From the NCBI GenBank assembly GCA_017441295.1, contig JAFRYA010000026.1, forward strand, positions 1-64,000: a DNA stretch of 64,000 bases, written 5' to 3'. Below the pieces are notes generated by a model. The model worked only from the letters and a program-made list of their open reading frames with translations. It made no database searches and was not told the DNA's origin. Of the stretch, positions 45,095 through 54,387 are shown one piece after another. Position 1 is the first letter of the stretch; every line of letters begins with the position of its first letter. Both the position numbers and the translations under genes were made by a program. This stretch comes from Lachnospiraceae bacterium (lineage in GTDB: Bacteria; Bacillota; Clostridia; Lachnospirales; Lachnospiraceae).

Positions 45095-46798
45095 TTATTC
45101 TATACCAGTCAGATCAAAGTTTTCAAGCCATTTGGTTGCGGTCATGCATACACCCCTCAGGCATTCCTCGTCAAATGGTGTGGTCAGGCCCGCATTCTTG
45201 AGAAGGTCAACAAATGTATGGCTGCCGCCCTGTTTGGTGTAGGCCATGTAATGTTTCCAGGCATCCTCAGGATCCTTCTGGATCATAGCCCAGAATTCCA
45301 GAGAAACTGTCTGCGCCAGGCAGTAATCTATGTAGTAGAACGGAGACTCATATATGTGGCTCTGACGCTGCCATCCCTCACCTTCAGAGAAGAAAGGTAT
45401 TTCTCCGTCGAGCTTAAGCCATGGCTGATATATGCCTAGCAGCTTCTTCCACTCTGCATGACGCTCAGCAGGTGTCATTTCAGGTTTTTCATAAACAATA
45501 TGCTGGAAATGATCGACCATCGTGCCGTACGGAATAAAGGTCAGCGCTGCAGCCAGATGGCTGTACATAAACTTCTTTGCATCTGATCCGAAGAATCCTT
45601 CCGCATTTCTCCATCCGAAGAACTCCATGCTCATAGAGTGAACTTCACAGGCCTCATCAGTTGGATCTGTGTAATCGCTCGGAATGCGGTCTCTGTTCAT
45701 CCAATAGGCGAAGGCGTGGCCTGCCTCATGTGTTACAACTTCCACATCGCCCTGTGTGCCGTTGAAATTTGCGAAGATGAACGGACGCTCATACTGCTCA
45801 AGGGTTGTACAGTATCCGCCGCCCTCCTTGCCTTCGGTGGAAAGCACGTCGAGAAGCTCTTCGTCAAGCATGGTACGGAAGAACTCGCTTGTTTCAGGTG
45901 AAAGCTCGTCATAGAACTTCTGACCCTGCGCCAGAATATCGTCCGGTGTGCCTACAGGACGAGGGTTGCCGCTCCTGAAGCTCAGCAGATCGTCTGCATA
46001 AGACAATGGATAGGATTTACCGATCCTCTTAGCTTGAGCGCGCTTGATGGAGTCTGCGACAGGAACGATGTATTTCTGCACAGCTGCGCGGAATTTCTCA
46101 ACGTCTTCTTTCGAATAGCAGTTGCGCAGCTGACGGTAGTATCCTAGTTTGATATAGCCGTCATAACCAAGCTTTCTGCCCATGGCATCACGCACTTTTA
46201 CCAGATCGTCATAGAGTTTGTCGAGCTGCGGTTGATTATCCTTAAACCACTGGCCTTTGGCCTTCCAGGCAGCCAGGCGGCGCTCATCATCACTGCCCAC
46301 TTGGAATGGTTCCATCTGTGAAAGAGTATAAGTGCCTCCCTCAAACGGGACCTGCGCGGAGGCAATCAGCTTGTCATACTCGGTAACAAGCTCATTTTCT
46401 TTCTGCAGGTCTGAAATGATTTCAGGGGAGAAAGTTTTCTTCACCATCTCTGCATTAACAAACAGCAGATCGCCGTATTTGGCTTCGAAGTCTTTGCGGA
46501 AAGGTGATTCAAGCATTGCGTTAATCCACGCCTGCTCGTATTCCTCAAGTTCAGGACCGATTTCATCCCAAAAATCAATCTCTCCATCGTAAAACTCATC
46601 ACGGGTATCGATTGAATGGCGCACATATGCCAGAGTAGATACAGTATCGACCAACTTTTCCTCTTTTTCATATTCAAGGAAAACATCATGAGCTTCTTCA
46701 AATGTTTTGGCGTTTTTGAAACGCTCAGTCAGGTCCTGGGTCTTTTTGATGATTTCTTCAGGATCCGGCCTCTTATAAGGCATTTCAGAAAATTTCAT
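45095..46798 (-). CDS. M3-family oligoendopeptidase
   Basis: The 567-aa zinc metallopeptidase has the active-site motif HEAGHAF (about residues 355-361) and a downstream Glu in DEACEVHSMSMEFF as third zinc ligand, matching the PepF/M3 oligoendopeptidase group. There is no signal peptide, so it trims peptides in the cytoplasm. The length matches the family. It lies 22 nt after the GNAT-hydrolase fusion and is co-transcribed. Confidence 0.93.
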   Translation of the reverse strand: MKFSEMPYKRPDPEEIIKKTQDLTERFKNAKTFEEAHDVFLEYEKEEKLVDTVSTLAYVRHSIDTRDEFYDGEIDFWDEIGPELEEYEQAWINAMLESPFRKDFEAKYGDLLFVNAEMVKKTFSPEIISDLQKENELVTEYDKLIASAQVPFEGGTYTLSQMEPFQVGSDDERRLAAWKAKGQWFKDNQPQLDKLYDDLVKVRDAMGRKLGYDGYIKLGYYRQLRNCYSKEDVEKFRAAVQKYIVPVADSIKRAQAKRIGKSYPLSYADDLLSFRSGNPRPVGTPDDILAQGQKFYDELSPETSEFFRTMLDEELLDVLSTEGKEGGGYCTTLEQYERPFIFANFNGTQGDVEVVTHEAGHAFAYWMNRDRIPSDYTDPTDEACEVHSMSMEFFGWRNAEGFFGSDAKKFMYSHLAAALTFIPYGTMVDHFQHIVYEKPEMTPAERHAEWKKLLGIYQPWLKLDGEIPFFSEGEGWQRQSHIYESPFYYIDYCLAQTVSLEFWAMIQKDPEDAWKHYMAYTKQGGSHTFVDLLKNAGLTTPFDEECLRGVCMTATKWLENFDLTGIE

Positions 46799-46820
46799 AG
46801 TAACAATCCCTTTCTTATAA

Positions 46821-48563
46821 CTAGTTTATCTTTTTGCATGTAATACCATTAATCGTCAGACAGTCCTTGCCGAAGACCAGCTTCGTAAAGCCACCCTTGC
46901 GGCCGAAGGTTTTCTTGCCGATGGGATACAGCTGACTGGTAAAAACATCACCATCTTCCATGTCAATGAACTTCCCGAACAGTTTCCCATCCTGCATGAA
47001 AACTTCATCTATGCAGAAATCGGCGTTCTCAGGATGCTCATATTTGCCGCACCATGCTTTCCAACTCCGTTTGTCAGGCTCCCCTGCAAAGTCTTCTTCA
47101 ATAGTCTGGAACAGCTCGATCGCGGTTCTCGACTGCGTCCAATCCAATTCATCTGTAGACCGATTGAACATGCTGGCTACGCACAGGTCTTCCCGCAGCG
47201 AGAAGAGCCACTCCGTCACGAAACCTTCGTTCCAGCCGTCGTGCTCGGCGATGTCGCCTCTGAGATTTACTATACAAAGACCACAGTTGTCCATGACAGG
47301 TGTCAGCATACGTCTCGCGGTCTCTTTTTTGAGCAGACCGCCTTCCCTATAGCTTTTTGAGATAGCAAGACCGATTTTGACCAGCTCTGTTGGTGTGGAC
47401 CAAAGACCTGCTGCGGCGTGCTCCGGATAATAGTGATAGCCGTGCTCAGCATCTTCCTTCTCGGCAAGTCTGCCTCCGAATGCCGCATTGGCAATCAGCT
47501 CATCATCCAGTGGCTGGAAATAGCCTGTACGCTTTAGTCCCAAAGGCTCAGCAACCTCTTTTTGGAAAGCATCCCGCAGGGTCATACCGGTAATCCGTGT
47601 GAAGGCGAGTTCTGCCAGTGTGATGCCGCCGCCGGAATACATATATTGTTTGCCGTAAGGACGGATCCTTCTAAGCTTTGGTGTAATGCCCTTTCCGTTC
47701 AGCACGTCTTCGAGCGAAAGCAGTTCATGATCCGCCCGGTAGCCAGGGAAGCCGTGCAGGTTGAAACCTGCCGTATGGCTGAGCAGGGCGGCAAAGGTCA
47801 TAGGGCCCTTCTTGACATATTCCGGCACGACTCCTGAGATGTCCGCATCCAGATCGATGATACCTTTGTCTACATAGCGCAGGAGAGTCAGAGCAAACAT
47901 AGGCTTGCTGACAGATCCAGCCTGGAACAGCATATCCGGATTCACCGGAAAATCCTGGCCGAAGCGTCCGCTGCCGGAACAATAAGTGTCAAGGTCCTCT
48001 CCGTCGAAAACCGCAATGCTTATGCCATAGCCTTTTTTTCCTTTGATTCGCATGCGTTCGTTCACGTTGACGCCGTAAAACTCTTTGATCGTCTTGTTCG
48101 GACCCTTCAGCATCCGCATCAGAACAGCCTCATCTTCGCTGATCATGCCGGTCTCCCGGAAGCCTGCCTTGTGGTATATGTGGAGGCCTCTTTCGTTTTC
48201 CGGTTCCGTGGACAGGTAAAGTCTGTCCGCGCCGTTATCGCGGAAATACTTTATGATTTTCTGCAATGCGGCCTGACCATAACCCTTGCCCTGTTCATTT
48301 TTGTCGATCATGAATCTCCAGAGCCAGTACCGGTCCTCAGCGTCTCTCTCCTCAGGGTCAAAAGCAAACATGCAGAATCCCACCAGCTTATCGTCTGCAT
48401 AAATCGCAAATGGACGCGCAACACCAGTTTTTTCTTCATCAGCTTCCGCAGCCTGCCTTAGCGAGACCTCATTTTTTGCGACGAACGGCTGATCTTCACG
48501 CACGGAAAGTGACAGAACAGCCTCGCGGTTTGTATTGTCAATATTTCTCAGTGTAATATTCAT
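46821..48563 (-). CDS. GNAT acetyltransferase fused to a beta-lactamase-family serine hydrolase
   Basis: The 580-aa protein starts with a GNAT domain (about 1-155: the CoA motif EQGKGYGQAAL, then HIYHKAGFRETG). A class C beta-lactamase/esterase-like domain follows (about 175-490) with SxxK as SVSK, a YSGG in place of YxN and a late HDGWNEGF. A C-terminal beta domain (about 500-580, CGKYEHPENADFCIDE to ITCKKIN) is shared with the next hydrolase. ATG 48563 has GGGAGAG upstream and replaces the in-frame 48584. There is no signal peptide, so a cell-wall role is unlikely. Confidence 0.85.
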   Translation of the reverse strand: MNITLRNIDNTNREAVLSLSVREDQPFVAKNEVSLRQAAEADEEKTGVARPFAIYADDKLVGFCMFAFDPEERDAEDRYWLWRFMIDKNEQGKGYGQAALQKIIKYFRDNGADRLYLSTEPENERGLHIYHKAGFRETGMISEDEAVLMRMLKGPNKTIKEFYGVNVNERMRIKGKKGYGISIAVFDGEDLDTYCSGSGRFGQDFPVNPDMLFQAGSVSKPMFALTLLRYVDKGIIDLDADISGVVPEYVKKGPMTFAALLSHTAGFNLHGFPGYRADHELLSLEDVLNGKGITPKLRRIRPYGKQYMYSGGGITLAELAFTRITGMTLRDAFQKEVAEPLGLKRTGYFQPLDDELIANAAFGGRLAEKEDAEHGYHYYPEHAAAGLWSTPTELVKIGLAISKSYREGGLLKKETARRMLTPVMDNCGLCIVNLRGDIAEHDGWNEGFVTEWLFSLREDLCVASMFNRSTDELDWTQSRTAIELFQTIEEDFAGEPDKRSWKAWCGKYEHPENADFCIDEVFMQDGKLFGKFIDMEDGDVFTSQLYPIGKKTFGRKGGFTKLVFGKDCLTINGITCKKIN

Positions 48564-48600
48564 TTTTATTCTCTCCCAAGTCATTGTTCTGATTTTTTTG

Positions 48601-49968
48601 TTAATTGAGTTTCTTGCAGGTTATATCACCAAACATCAGGCATCCATCCCCAAATTTCAGTTTGAGCATGCCGCCCTTTCTGCCGAACTCGTTCTCGCCG
48701 ATAGGGTAGAGCCTGTATTCATAAGTTACCTCATATCCGGGGACCTTTGCATATAATTCTCCAGCTTTCATGAATATTTCGTCAATAACGAAATCATCAT
48801 CTTCCGGATGCTCGTATTTACCGCAGAAAGATTCCCACTGGGACTTATCCGGGTCCTTGACCGCTATGTCTTCAATCGTTATAAGCGGCTCAGGATCCTC
48901 GCCTCTTGCGATGGCGCGCAGGGCAGAGAAGAAACCGCTGTGTACACGTGCGTCCTGCTCTTCACGGTTGCAGAGGATTACAAGAACTTTGTCTTTATCC
49001 ACAAAACGCTCATACCATGTGTGAACACCAGGCATGCCTCCGCTGTGGCTGACAACGAGCCCTGTTTCAGGATCATTTGCGGGTGCCCATCCGAATCCGT
49101 AACCATCTCCATCTTCATCAGCAAAGGCACTGCCGTTATTAAGTCTGACAGGTGTATACATGAGCTGCTGTTCCTGGGGAGTGAGTATCCTGCCCTCACG
49201 CAGCACTCTGTCCCATTTGAGCATGTCAAAGATGTTGGTATAAACATAGTCGTCACCGTTCAGCCCATCAAAGGCTGCTACACTATCGTACTCAATGGAG
49301 TCAATATCAGCAACGTATTTGCCATCCTCAATAACTGTTGCACGGGCATAGTTATCAAACGGAACGCCATCCCTGCGGATATGGCAGCAGCGGGTGGAAG
49401 TCAATCTGGCTGGTTCAAAAATGTTCCTCTGCAGGAATTCTTCGTATGGGGTTTCTGAGAGGCGCTCTACCAACAACGCCAGCAGGTTGTAGCCGGTGTT
49501 AGAGTATTGAAAGTTCTCACCCGGAGCGAAGTATGGTTTGGCTTCGGTTTCGCAGAGGAAGCGCAGGATTTCATCATTGCCTGGAACCCTTTTTTCTTCC
49601 TTCCAGATATTGATGAACCAGTCTTCATCGTCAAAATAATCCGGAACGCCTCCTGTGTGAGTCAGAAGATGTTGGATCGTTACACCCGGATATGGGATTT
49701 CCGGAAAGTACTTTGTAATCTCGTCCTGCAGACTGAGTTTGCCCTCTCTTAAAAGGAGCATTACAGCCGTTGCCGTGAACTGCTTGGAAACTGAAGCCAG
49801 CTGAAAAATGGTGTCCTCCGTAATCGGCAAAGTGTCTTCAGGGTCACGAAAACCCACGGCACCTTTTGATATTATATTGCCGTTCTCTGCAAGCAGCCAG
49901 GTGCCGTTGAAACTGCCTTTTTCATATGCTTCATTGGCGTATTTTTCTATTAATTCTTTTTTATTCAT
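48601..49968 (-). CDS. beta-lactamase-family serine hydrolase
   Basis: The 455-aa cytoplasmic penicillin-binding-protein-like hydrolase has Ser59-x2-Lys62 (SVSK), Tyr-Ser-Asn (YSNTGYN, about 149) and HSGG as the third motif. The C-terminal domain (CGKYEHPEDDDFVIDE to ITCKKLN) is nearly the same as in the following GNAT-fused protein, so the two are tandem paralogues. Family members hydrolyse esters, D-peptides or beta-lactams. It lies 3 nt after the ABC-F gene. Confidence 0.88.
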   Translation of the reverse strand: MNKKELIEKYANEAYEKGSFNGTWLLAENGNIISKGAVGFRDPEDTLPITEDTIFQLASVSKQFTATAVMLLLREGKLSLQDEITKYFPEIPYPGVTIQHLLTHTGGVPDYFDDEDWFINIWKEEKRVPGNDEILRFLCETEAKPYFAPGENFQYSNTGYNLLALLVERLSETPYEEFLQRNIFEPARLTSTRCCHIRRDGVPFDNYARATVIEDGKYVADIDSIEYDSVAAFDGLNGDDYVYTNIFDMLKWDRVLREGRILTPQEQQLMYTPVRLNNGSAFADEDGDGYGFGWAPANDPETGLVVSHSGGMPGVHTWYERFVDKDKVLVILCNREEQDARVHSGFFSALRAIARGEDPEPLITIEDIAVKDPDKSQWESFCGKYEHPEDDDFVIDEIFMKAGELYAKVPGYEVTYEYRLYPIGENEFGRKGGMLKLKFGDGCLMFGDITCKKLN

Positions 49969-49971
49969 AAG

Positions 49972-51516
49972 TCATTCCTCTTTCTGCTTTTTAAATCCAT
50001 TTGATGTTAATTCATAAATAGTGCCGCATACCTCATTCATAAACTTCCTGTCGTGCGAAACGCTGATGATCGCGCCGGGGTAGTTCCTCAGTGCCTGCCT
50101 GACAACCGGCCCGGACAGAGGAGAGAGGTTGCGCGTAGGCTCGTCCAGGATCAGAACATTGGCATCTGACATGCTGAGCTTCAGCAGAATCAGCTTGGCC
50201 TTTTGCCCGCCAGATAATTCAGCAATCCTGTGGTCCATTTCATCTGCAGTATACTTCATCGAGCCCAGGTAAGTGCGTATGCGGGTCTGCTCCTCTTTGT
50301 CAAACGTGACGCTCAGGAAATCTACAGGAGTCAGACGGTCATCTATGATGTCTGAGTAGTTCTGAGGCATGTACATGGCGCGCAGATCCGCGCGGCTCAG
50401 CAGCATATCTGCTATCACTTTGATCAAAGTGCTTTTGCCCGTGCCGTTCTCTCCGATGACGCAGACCTTTTCGCTGCCGCGGATGAACAGGTTAATGCCT
50501 TTTGCCAGCACGCGTGTTCCGTCAGGACACATCAGCTGGTCAATAGACAAGTCCAGAACGGTCTTTTCGGCAGGTATGGCGGAACTGCCGCCAAAACGGA
50601 TGTACATTGCCTCTTCCAGATCCGGGATTTCAGCCATTTCTTCTTTTTCGCGCTCGTAACGGTGCTCCAACGATTTGGCAGCGTGCATCTTCTTTTTGAG
50701 TAGCCGACCGCTGTGTGGATCCTGCCTGGAAACGTTATTTTGTGCGGATTCAATCTTCTGGTAGATCCTGCGGAATTTCTCCTCCTGGATTTTGGCCTCG
50801 CGCCTTTGGTTCAGGGCTATTATTTCCTGATTTCGCAGATTAGCATTCCGAATGGAAACATACTCTGCAAAGGTGGTACGTTTCACTGTGCATCTGCTGA
50901 CAGTCTTGCGCCTGACCTGTTCAATATGGATCACTACATTTGCCGTGCGCTCGATCAGCACCTCATCATGCGAGATGAAAAGGACGATTCCCGGGAAGCT
51001 GTTGATGAAGTCTTCCAGCCATTCAAGTGTCTTCAGGTCGATGTCATTGGAAGGCTCGTCCAGTAGCAATACAGTGGGCTCATCAAGTAATAGCCTCAGC
51101 AGCTGTACTTTTATCTTCTCGCCGCCTGACAATGAGGCCATGACCTGACCGCTGTAATATATGTCCGCATCCAGCGACAGCTGTGCGGCCAGACGGTTCA
51201 GATCCTTCGGGCTCTTATCAGAAAACAGATTGCTCTCCATGAAAAACTCACAGACAGTTTTATCCTTATCCGCATCTGAAAGTTCTTGCGGGAGATATCC
51301 CAAGCGTTCATTGTGAATGATCCGCTCGCCGGAACAATCCGAATAATCTTCGACAATCTCCGGATCATATATCCATTTGAGCAGCGTGCTTTTGCCGTTG
51401 CCTTCCTCGCCGATGATGACGGCTTTGTCGCCGGGATTAAGGACGAAAGAGAAGTCATCGATCAGAGTCTTCAGGTCTTTATTGTGTGTTATGGAAAGAT
51501 TCTTTATCTGGAGCAT
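49972..51516 (-). CDS. ABC-F-family ATPase (antibiotic-resistance/ribosome-protection type)
   Basis: The 514-aa soluble protein has two ABC domains. The first has Walker A GEEGNGKST, signature LSGGEK and LLLDEPSNDID. The second has GENGTGKST, LSGGQK and LILDEPTRNLS, with SVSHDRKF closing. A charged linker between them (about 235-300) corresponds to the ABC-F interdomain arm that reaches the ribosome. No membrane part is present. ATG 51516 has GGGGTGG upstream. A leader peptide and hairpin precede it (see 51531), a common control for drug-induced ABC-F genes. It leads the operon. Confidence 0.9.
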   Translation of the reverse strand: MLQIKNLSITHNKDLKTLIDDFSFVLNPGDKAVIIGEEGNGKSTLLKWIYDPEIVEDYSDCSGERIIHNERLGYLPQELSDADKDKTVCEFFMESNLFSDKSPKDLNRLAAQLSLDADIYYSGQVMASLSGGEKIKVQLLRLLLDEPTVLLLDEPSNDIDLKTLEWLEDFINSFPGIVLFISHDEVLIERTANVVIHIEQVRRKTVSRCTVKRTTFAEYVSIRNANLRNQEIIALNQRREAKIQEEKFRRIYQKIESAQNNVSRQDPHSGRLLKKKMHAAKSLEHRYEREKEEMAEIPDLEEAMYIRFGGSSAIPAEKTVLDLSIDQLMCPDGTRVLAKGINLFIRGSEKVCVIGENGTGKSTLIKVIADMLLSRADLRAMYMPQNYSDIIDDRLTPVDFLSVTFDKEEQTRIRTYLGSMKYTADEMDHRIAELSGGQKAKLILLKLSMSDANVLILDEPTRNLSPLSGPVVRQALRNYPGAIISVSHDRKFMNEVCGTIYELTSNGFKKQKEE

Positions 51517-51530
51517 AAAACCACCCCTTT

Positions 51531-51575
51531 CTATAGCAAAGCGGCCTGCCTCATACCGAAGCAGACCGCACACAT
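51531..51575 (-). promoter_or_regulatory. putative leader peptide and hairpin upstream of the ABC-F gene
   Basis: A 14-codon open frame (MCAVCFGMRQAALL, stop TAG) lies 15 nt before the ABC-F start. It overlaps a 9-bp hairpin (51541-51549 with 51561-51569, one G-U pair) next to the ribosome site. Ribosome stalling on such leaders by antibiotics is known to switch on ABC-F resistance genes. No strong ribosome site for the leader is seen. Confidence 0.5.
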
Positions 51576-51799
51576 AAAGAATCTATTTTATGCCACAAAA
51601 ATAAGGCGGCAAAAACAGCTTCCAGGTGGAACGATAGTCTAATCCGGCATACGCAAACAAGCCCTTTACAGGCCAAATAAACTGTTTGAAGTAAACCAAA
51701 TTGAACTATCTAATAACCATTTTCTCACCGTTCGCTATTCAAGCGCCTTTCTTAAAATCGTATTTATCATATCACGCGAAGATATGGATAACAAGCACT

Positions 51800-52255
51800 T
51801 TATTCCAATTCTGAAAGCATCTGCGCAGGATTCTCAGCCGCCTTTACTTTATCAAAGGCCTTTATGATGATTCCATTTTCATCAATCAGATATGTTGTCC
51901 TGAGAACACCCATGGAGACTTTACCGTAGTTTTTCTTTTCCTTCCAGACATCGTATGCCTGGATAACTTCCTTGTCAGAGTCTGAAAGCAGAGTGAAAGG
52001 AAGGCCGTATTTCTCTTCAAACTTCTTATGTGATGCTGCGGTGTCTTTGCTTACGCCCAGAACTACAGCACCTTTTTCGAGGAACTGCGGATACAGCTCC
52101 GCAAAGCCGCAGGCTTGTTTAGTGCAGCCTGAAGTCATGTCCTTTGAATAAAAGTACAATATTACTTTCTGGCCCAGATAATCTGAAAGCTTTCTCATCT
52201 CACCGTTCTGATCCGGCAGGCTAAAAACAGGTGCTTTTGTTCCAATCTCTAACAT
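51800..52255 (-). CDS. thioredoxin-dependent thiol peroxidase (Bcp/PrxQ type)
   Basis: The 151-aa peroxiredoxin reduces peroxides using thioredoxin. The peroxidatic Cys44 and resolving Cys49 (TSGCTKQACGF) show the five-residue spacing of PrxQ/Bcp. PVFSLPDQNG, YFYSKDMTSGCT and GVSKD segments fit the family, and the length is typical. ATG 52255 has GGAGG upstream; the longer frame from 52360 has no ribosome site. A single gene for oxidative defence; rubrerythrin at the right edge has a related role. Confidence 0.92.
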   Translation of the reverse strand: MLEIGTKAPVFSLPDQNGEMRKLSDYLGQKVILYFYSKDMTSGCTKQACGFAELYPQFLEKGAVVLGVSKDTAASHKKFEEKYGLPFTLLSDSDKEVIQAYDVWKEKKNYGKVSMGVLRTTYLIDENGIIIKAFDKVKAAENPAQMLSELE

Positions 52256-52400
52256 ATGTTTTCCTCCATTCAGTGCTTTTCCAAAAGTATAGCATATAAA
52301 AATATTTTTGAGAAAATATGTGAAAATATAATTCCGACACATCAGCGCCGTCAATTGCATGTGGTATAATAAAAAAAGAAATAATAATGGAGGTTGTGTT

Positions 52401-53246
52401 ATGAGACCTGATCAACATACCGGAACGCTGTCCGTTTATCGTCCTCCACTGTGCTTCGAATTGACAGGCAGAGAGTTTTTCATGGAGTTCGATGACGGTT
52501 ATGATCGCATCCTGACATTCAGGGACCGCAAAACTCTCACTTTCGGACCGGAAGGCGAAGAGAAAGAATTCAGCTACGAATGTCTGAAAATCGCGGACAA
52601 GTGTTATTATGTAAACTTCGAGGATCCTGCTATGCAGCCAAGGACAGTATTTACCCTGGTAGTGGATCTGCAGACGTATCTTGTCACGATGGCCATCGGG
52701 CGTATGGGAATGAATCCGAAATACCCGGGCGTCCCATCCCTGGATTACGTATTCGGTGCTATCCGCCGTTCGGATGGGAGCATTTCTCATACCCGCCACG
52801 GATACACGACAGATCTGGTGGGCAAGTCCATCAGCTGGAATTATGGTGCCTTTGATATTGCGCACGTTTACGCTACAGAGCATTACTACCGCATAACGTT
52901 CAGCCCACGCGGCCTTGCACGGGTTTTCAAGGGCAGGCCTGATATGCGCGGCGGTTCAAATATGCGTTACGTTGAGCCGGGTGATACCTATGAGGACTAC
53001 TTCACGCCGATCAAAATCCGCGACCGCATTTATCTGGTAGGCATTCTTGAAACTGTCAAGGCCAGAAAGATAGGTAACGGCAACAGCATTCTGGTGCTGA
53101 TGAATCTTGACGAAATGCATGACGTGGGACGTTCTTTCGGTTCTAATGCCGAGGGCGGCACAGGCAATAATACGCTGGGTGCTTTCGGCGTATTCGTGGA
53201 CGCATCGGATTTACTGGCGAAGAAGAGTTCACTTTTCATTCGATAG
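52401..53246 (+). CDS. MoaF-like protein, copy 2
   Basis: The 281-aa beta-rich soluble protein has the same plan as the MoaF-like gene at 16924: LCFELTGREFFMEFDDGYDRILTF early, then YECLKIADKCYYVNF, and the second half with YTTDLVGKSISWNYGAFDIAHVY (core DLVGKSISWNYG). The two copies share the pattern but are well diverged. GGAGG lies before the ATG. It is followed 13 nt later by the gene at 53260. Role unknown; may bind a ligand rather than catalyse (inference from the lipocalin-like look). Confidence 0.68.
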   Translation: MRPDQHTGTLSVYRPPLCFELTGREFFMEFDDGYDRILTFRDRKTLTFGPEGEEKEFSYECLKIADKCYYVNFEDPAMQPRTVFTLVVDLQTYLVTMAIGRMGMNPKYPGVPSLDYVFGAIRRSDGSISHTRHGYTTDLVGKSISWNYGAFDIAHVYATEHYYRITFSPRGLARVFKGRPDMRGGSNMRYVEPGDTYEDYFTPIKIRDRIYLVGILETVKARKIGNGNSILVLMNLDEMHDVGRSFGSNAEGGTGNNTLGAFGVFVDASDLLAKKSSLFIR

Positions 53247-53259
53247 AAGGTGGTTGATC

Positions 53260-53868
53260 ATGAAGAAAACATTATTTGATTATATATCCAACGATGGCAG
53301 CAGCGTTGTTTTCGGACTGCCATATACAGAAGAATTGATTGGCAGAGAGGCTCAGCTGCCGAACGGAGAGAGGGTAAGTTTTGGGAATGAGCCTGCAATC
53401 AAATGCGACGATGAACTGTTTCTGGTTGACATGGAAGAAAGGATCCTGCTGGTAGAGGAGATGGAAGACCTGAGCCTTAATGCATTGGACGCAGAGAAGG
53501 CAGCCAGAGGTTATAACGAGATTCCGGAGGACCTGGAAGGCTGGGAGACCGACCTCAGCTTTGCTTCAGGATTTGTGCTGACTGCGCTTTTCGCAGAAGG
53601 CAAATTGAATCTGAAGCCGTCGCCGGAACCGGAAATCCCGGCAACATATGCAGAGGGCAGAAAAGCGTCTCCGACGTTGACGCAGATAATACTGCAGGAC
53701 CCGATAACATATGCATTGGAAATTGTAACTATCGGCGACAAAAGATATTTATTACATTTCCCGGAAACCGGTGAAATGGTATTCTTTGACGCACGCAGAT
53801 TCCTGCTTTATGCATTAATGGGAGGACGCGCAGTCACGGGGTTCGTAGAGATACCGCCGAAGGAATGA
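53260..53868 (+). CDS. hypothetical protein downstream of MoaF-like copy 2
   Basis: A 202-aa acidic soluble protein, not recognised. It has two beta-rich parts joined by a Pro/Glu linker (about 115-130: LKPSPEPEIPATYAEG). Its short strands (GREAQLPNGERVSFGNE, TYALEIVTIGDKRYLLHFPETGEM) recall the MoaF-like neighbour but do not match clearly. AGGTGG precedes the ATG. It appears to form a two-gene unit with the MoaF-like gene. Confidence 0.6.
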   Translation: MKKTLFDYISNDGSSVVFGLPYTEELIGREAQLPNGERVSFGNEPAIKCDDELFLVDMEERILLVEEMEDLSLNALDAEKAARGYNEIPEDLEGWETDLSFASGFVLTALFAEGKLNLKPSPEPEIPATYAEGRKASPTLTQIILQDPITYALEIVTIGDKRYLLHFPETGEMVFFDARRFLLYALMGGRAVTGFVEIPPKE

Positions 53869-53974
53869 TGCAGAGCAATACTGGCCTGTTTTGCATGGAG
53901 ACAAAATATTTTTACCAAATCCGGTATTATTCAGGCACCGGATTTCATTCACTTGGGATAATATTCTCACTATT

Positions 53975-54095
53975 TAATTATTGACCCAATATTTACGCTG
54001 CTTTTCGCTGAATTATTGGGTTTAAAACTCATTTTTCATAGTATTAGGCCAACATTTCGAACTAAACACTTCAAAAACAATGGGTCAATATCTTA
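53975..54095. repeat. imperfect inverted-repeat element of about 120 bp
   Basis: TAATTATTGACCCA at the left end and TGGGTCAATATCTTA at the right end are inverted copies (TTGACCCA exact, with TAA ends). An inner ATTGGGT copy near 54014-54022 can pair with the left end. There is no open frame. It resembles a small MITE-like element or a palindromic regulatory region. The rest of 53869-54150 is AT-rich without a recognised feature. Confidence 0.4.
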
Positions 54096-54176
54096 AAAGA
54101 CAGAAATTAACCCCAATGAACCAAATCCACGGTGCAATTCGCTCCCTCCTGATTCGAGTCCATTATTACCATACAG

Positions 54177-54212
54177 AATAAAAAACAGACCACCTTACGA
54201 TGGTCTGCCTTT
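54177..54212 (-). terminator. terminator hairpin of the relic tRNA end
   Basis: CAGACCA/TGGTCTG stem with an A run before it that is a T run on the minus strand; matches in place the terminator of the intact tRNA gene. Confidence 0.6.
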
Positions 54213-54352
54213 TATTCTGGGCACTAAGGGACTCCCACCGGCGCCTTAGGCGCCTTTCAGGCCGCGTCGGCGTCGAAGGTCCACTGGACCTTCTCCTTCC
54301 GCTCACTTCGTTCGCTCCCTCCTGGTTCGAGTCCCTTATTACCAGAACATAA

Positions 54353-54382
54353 CAAAACAGGACACCTTTCGGCGTCCTGTTT
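54353..54382 (-). terminator. terminator after the tRNA genes
   Basis: ACAGGACACC/GGCGTCCTGT with one mismatch and a TTTC loop; on the minus strand followed by TTTTGTT. It ends the tRNA-Ala/tRNA-Val transcript. Confidence 0.8.
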
Positions 54383-54387
54383 CGTTA

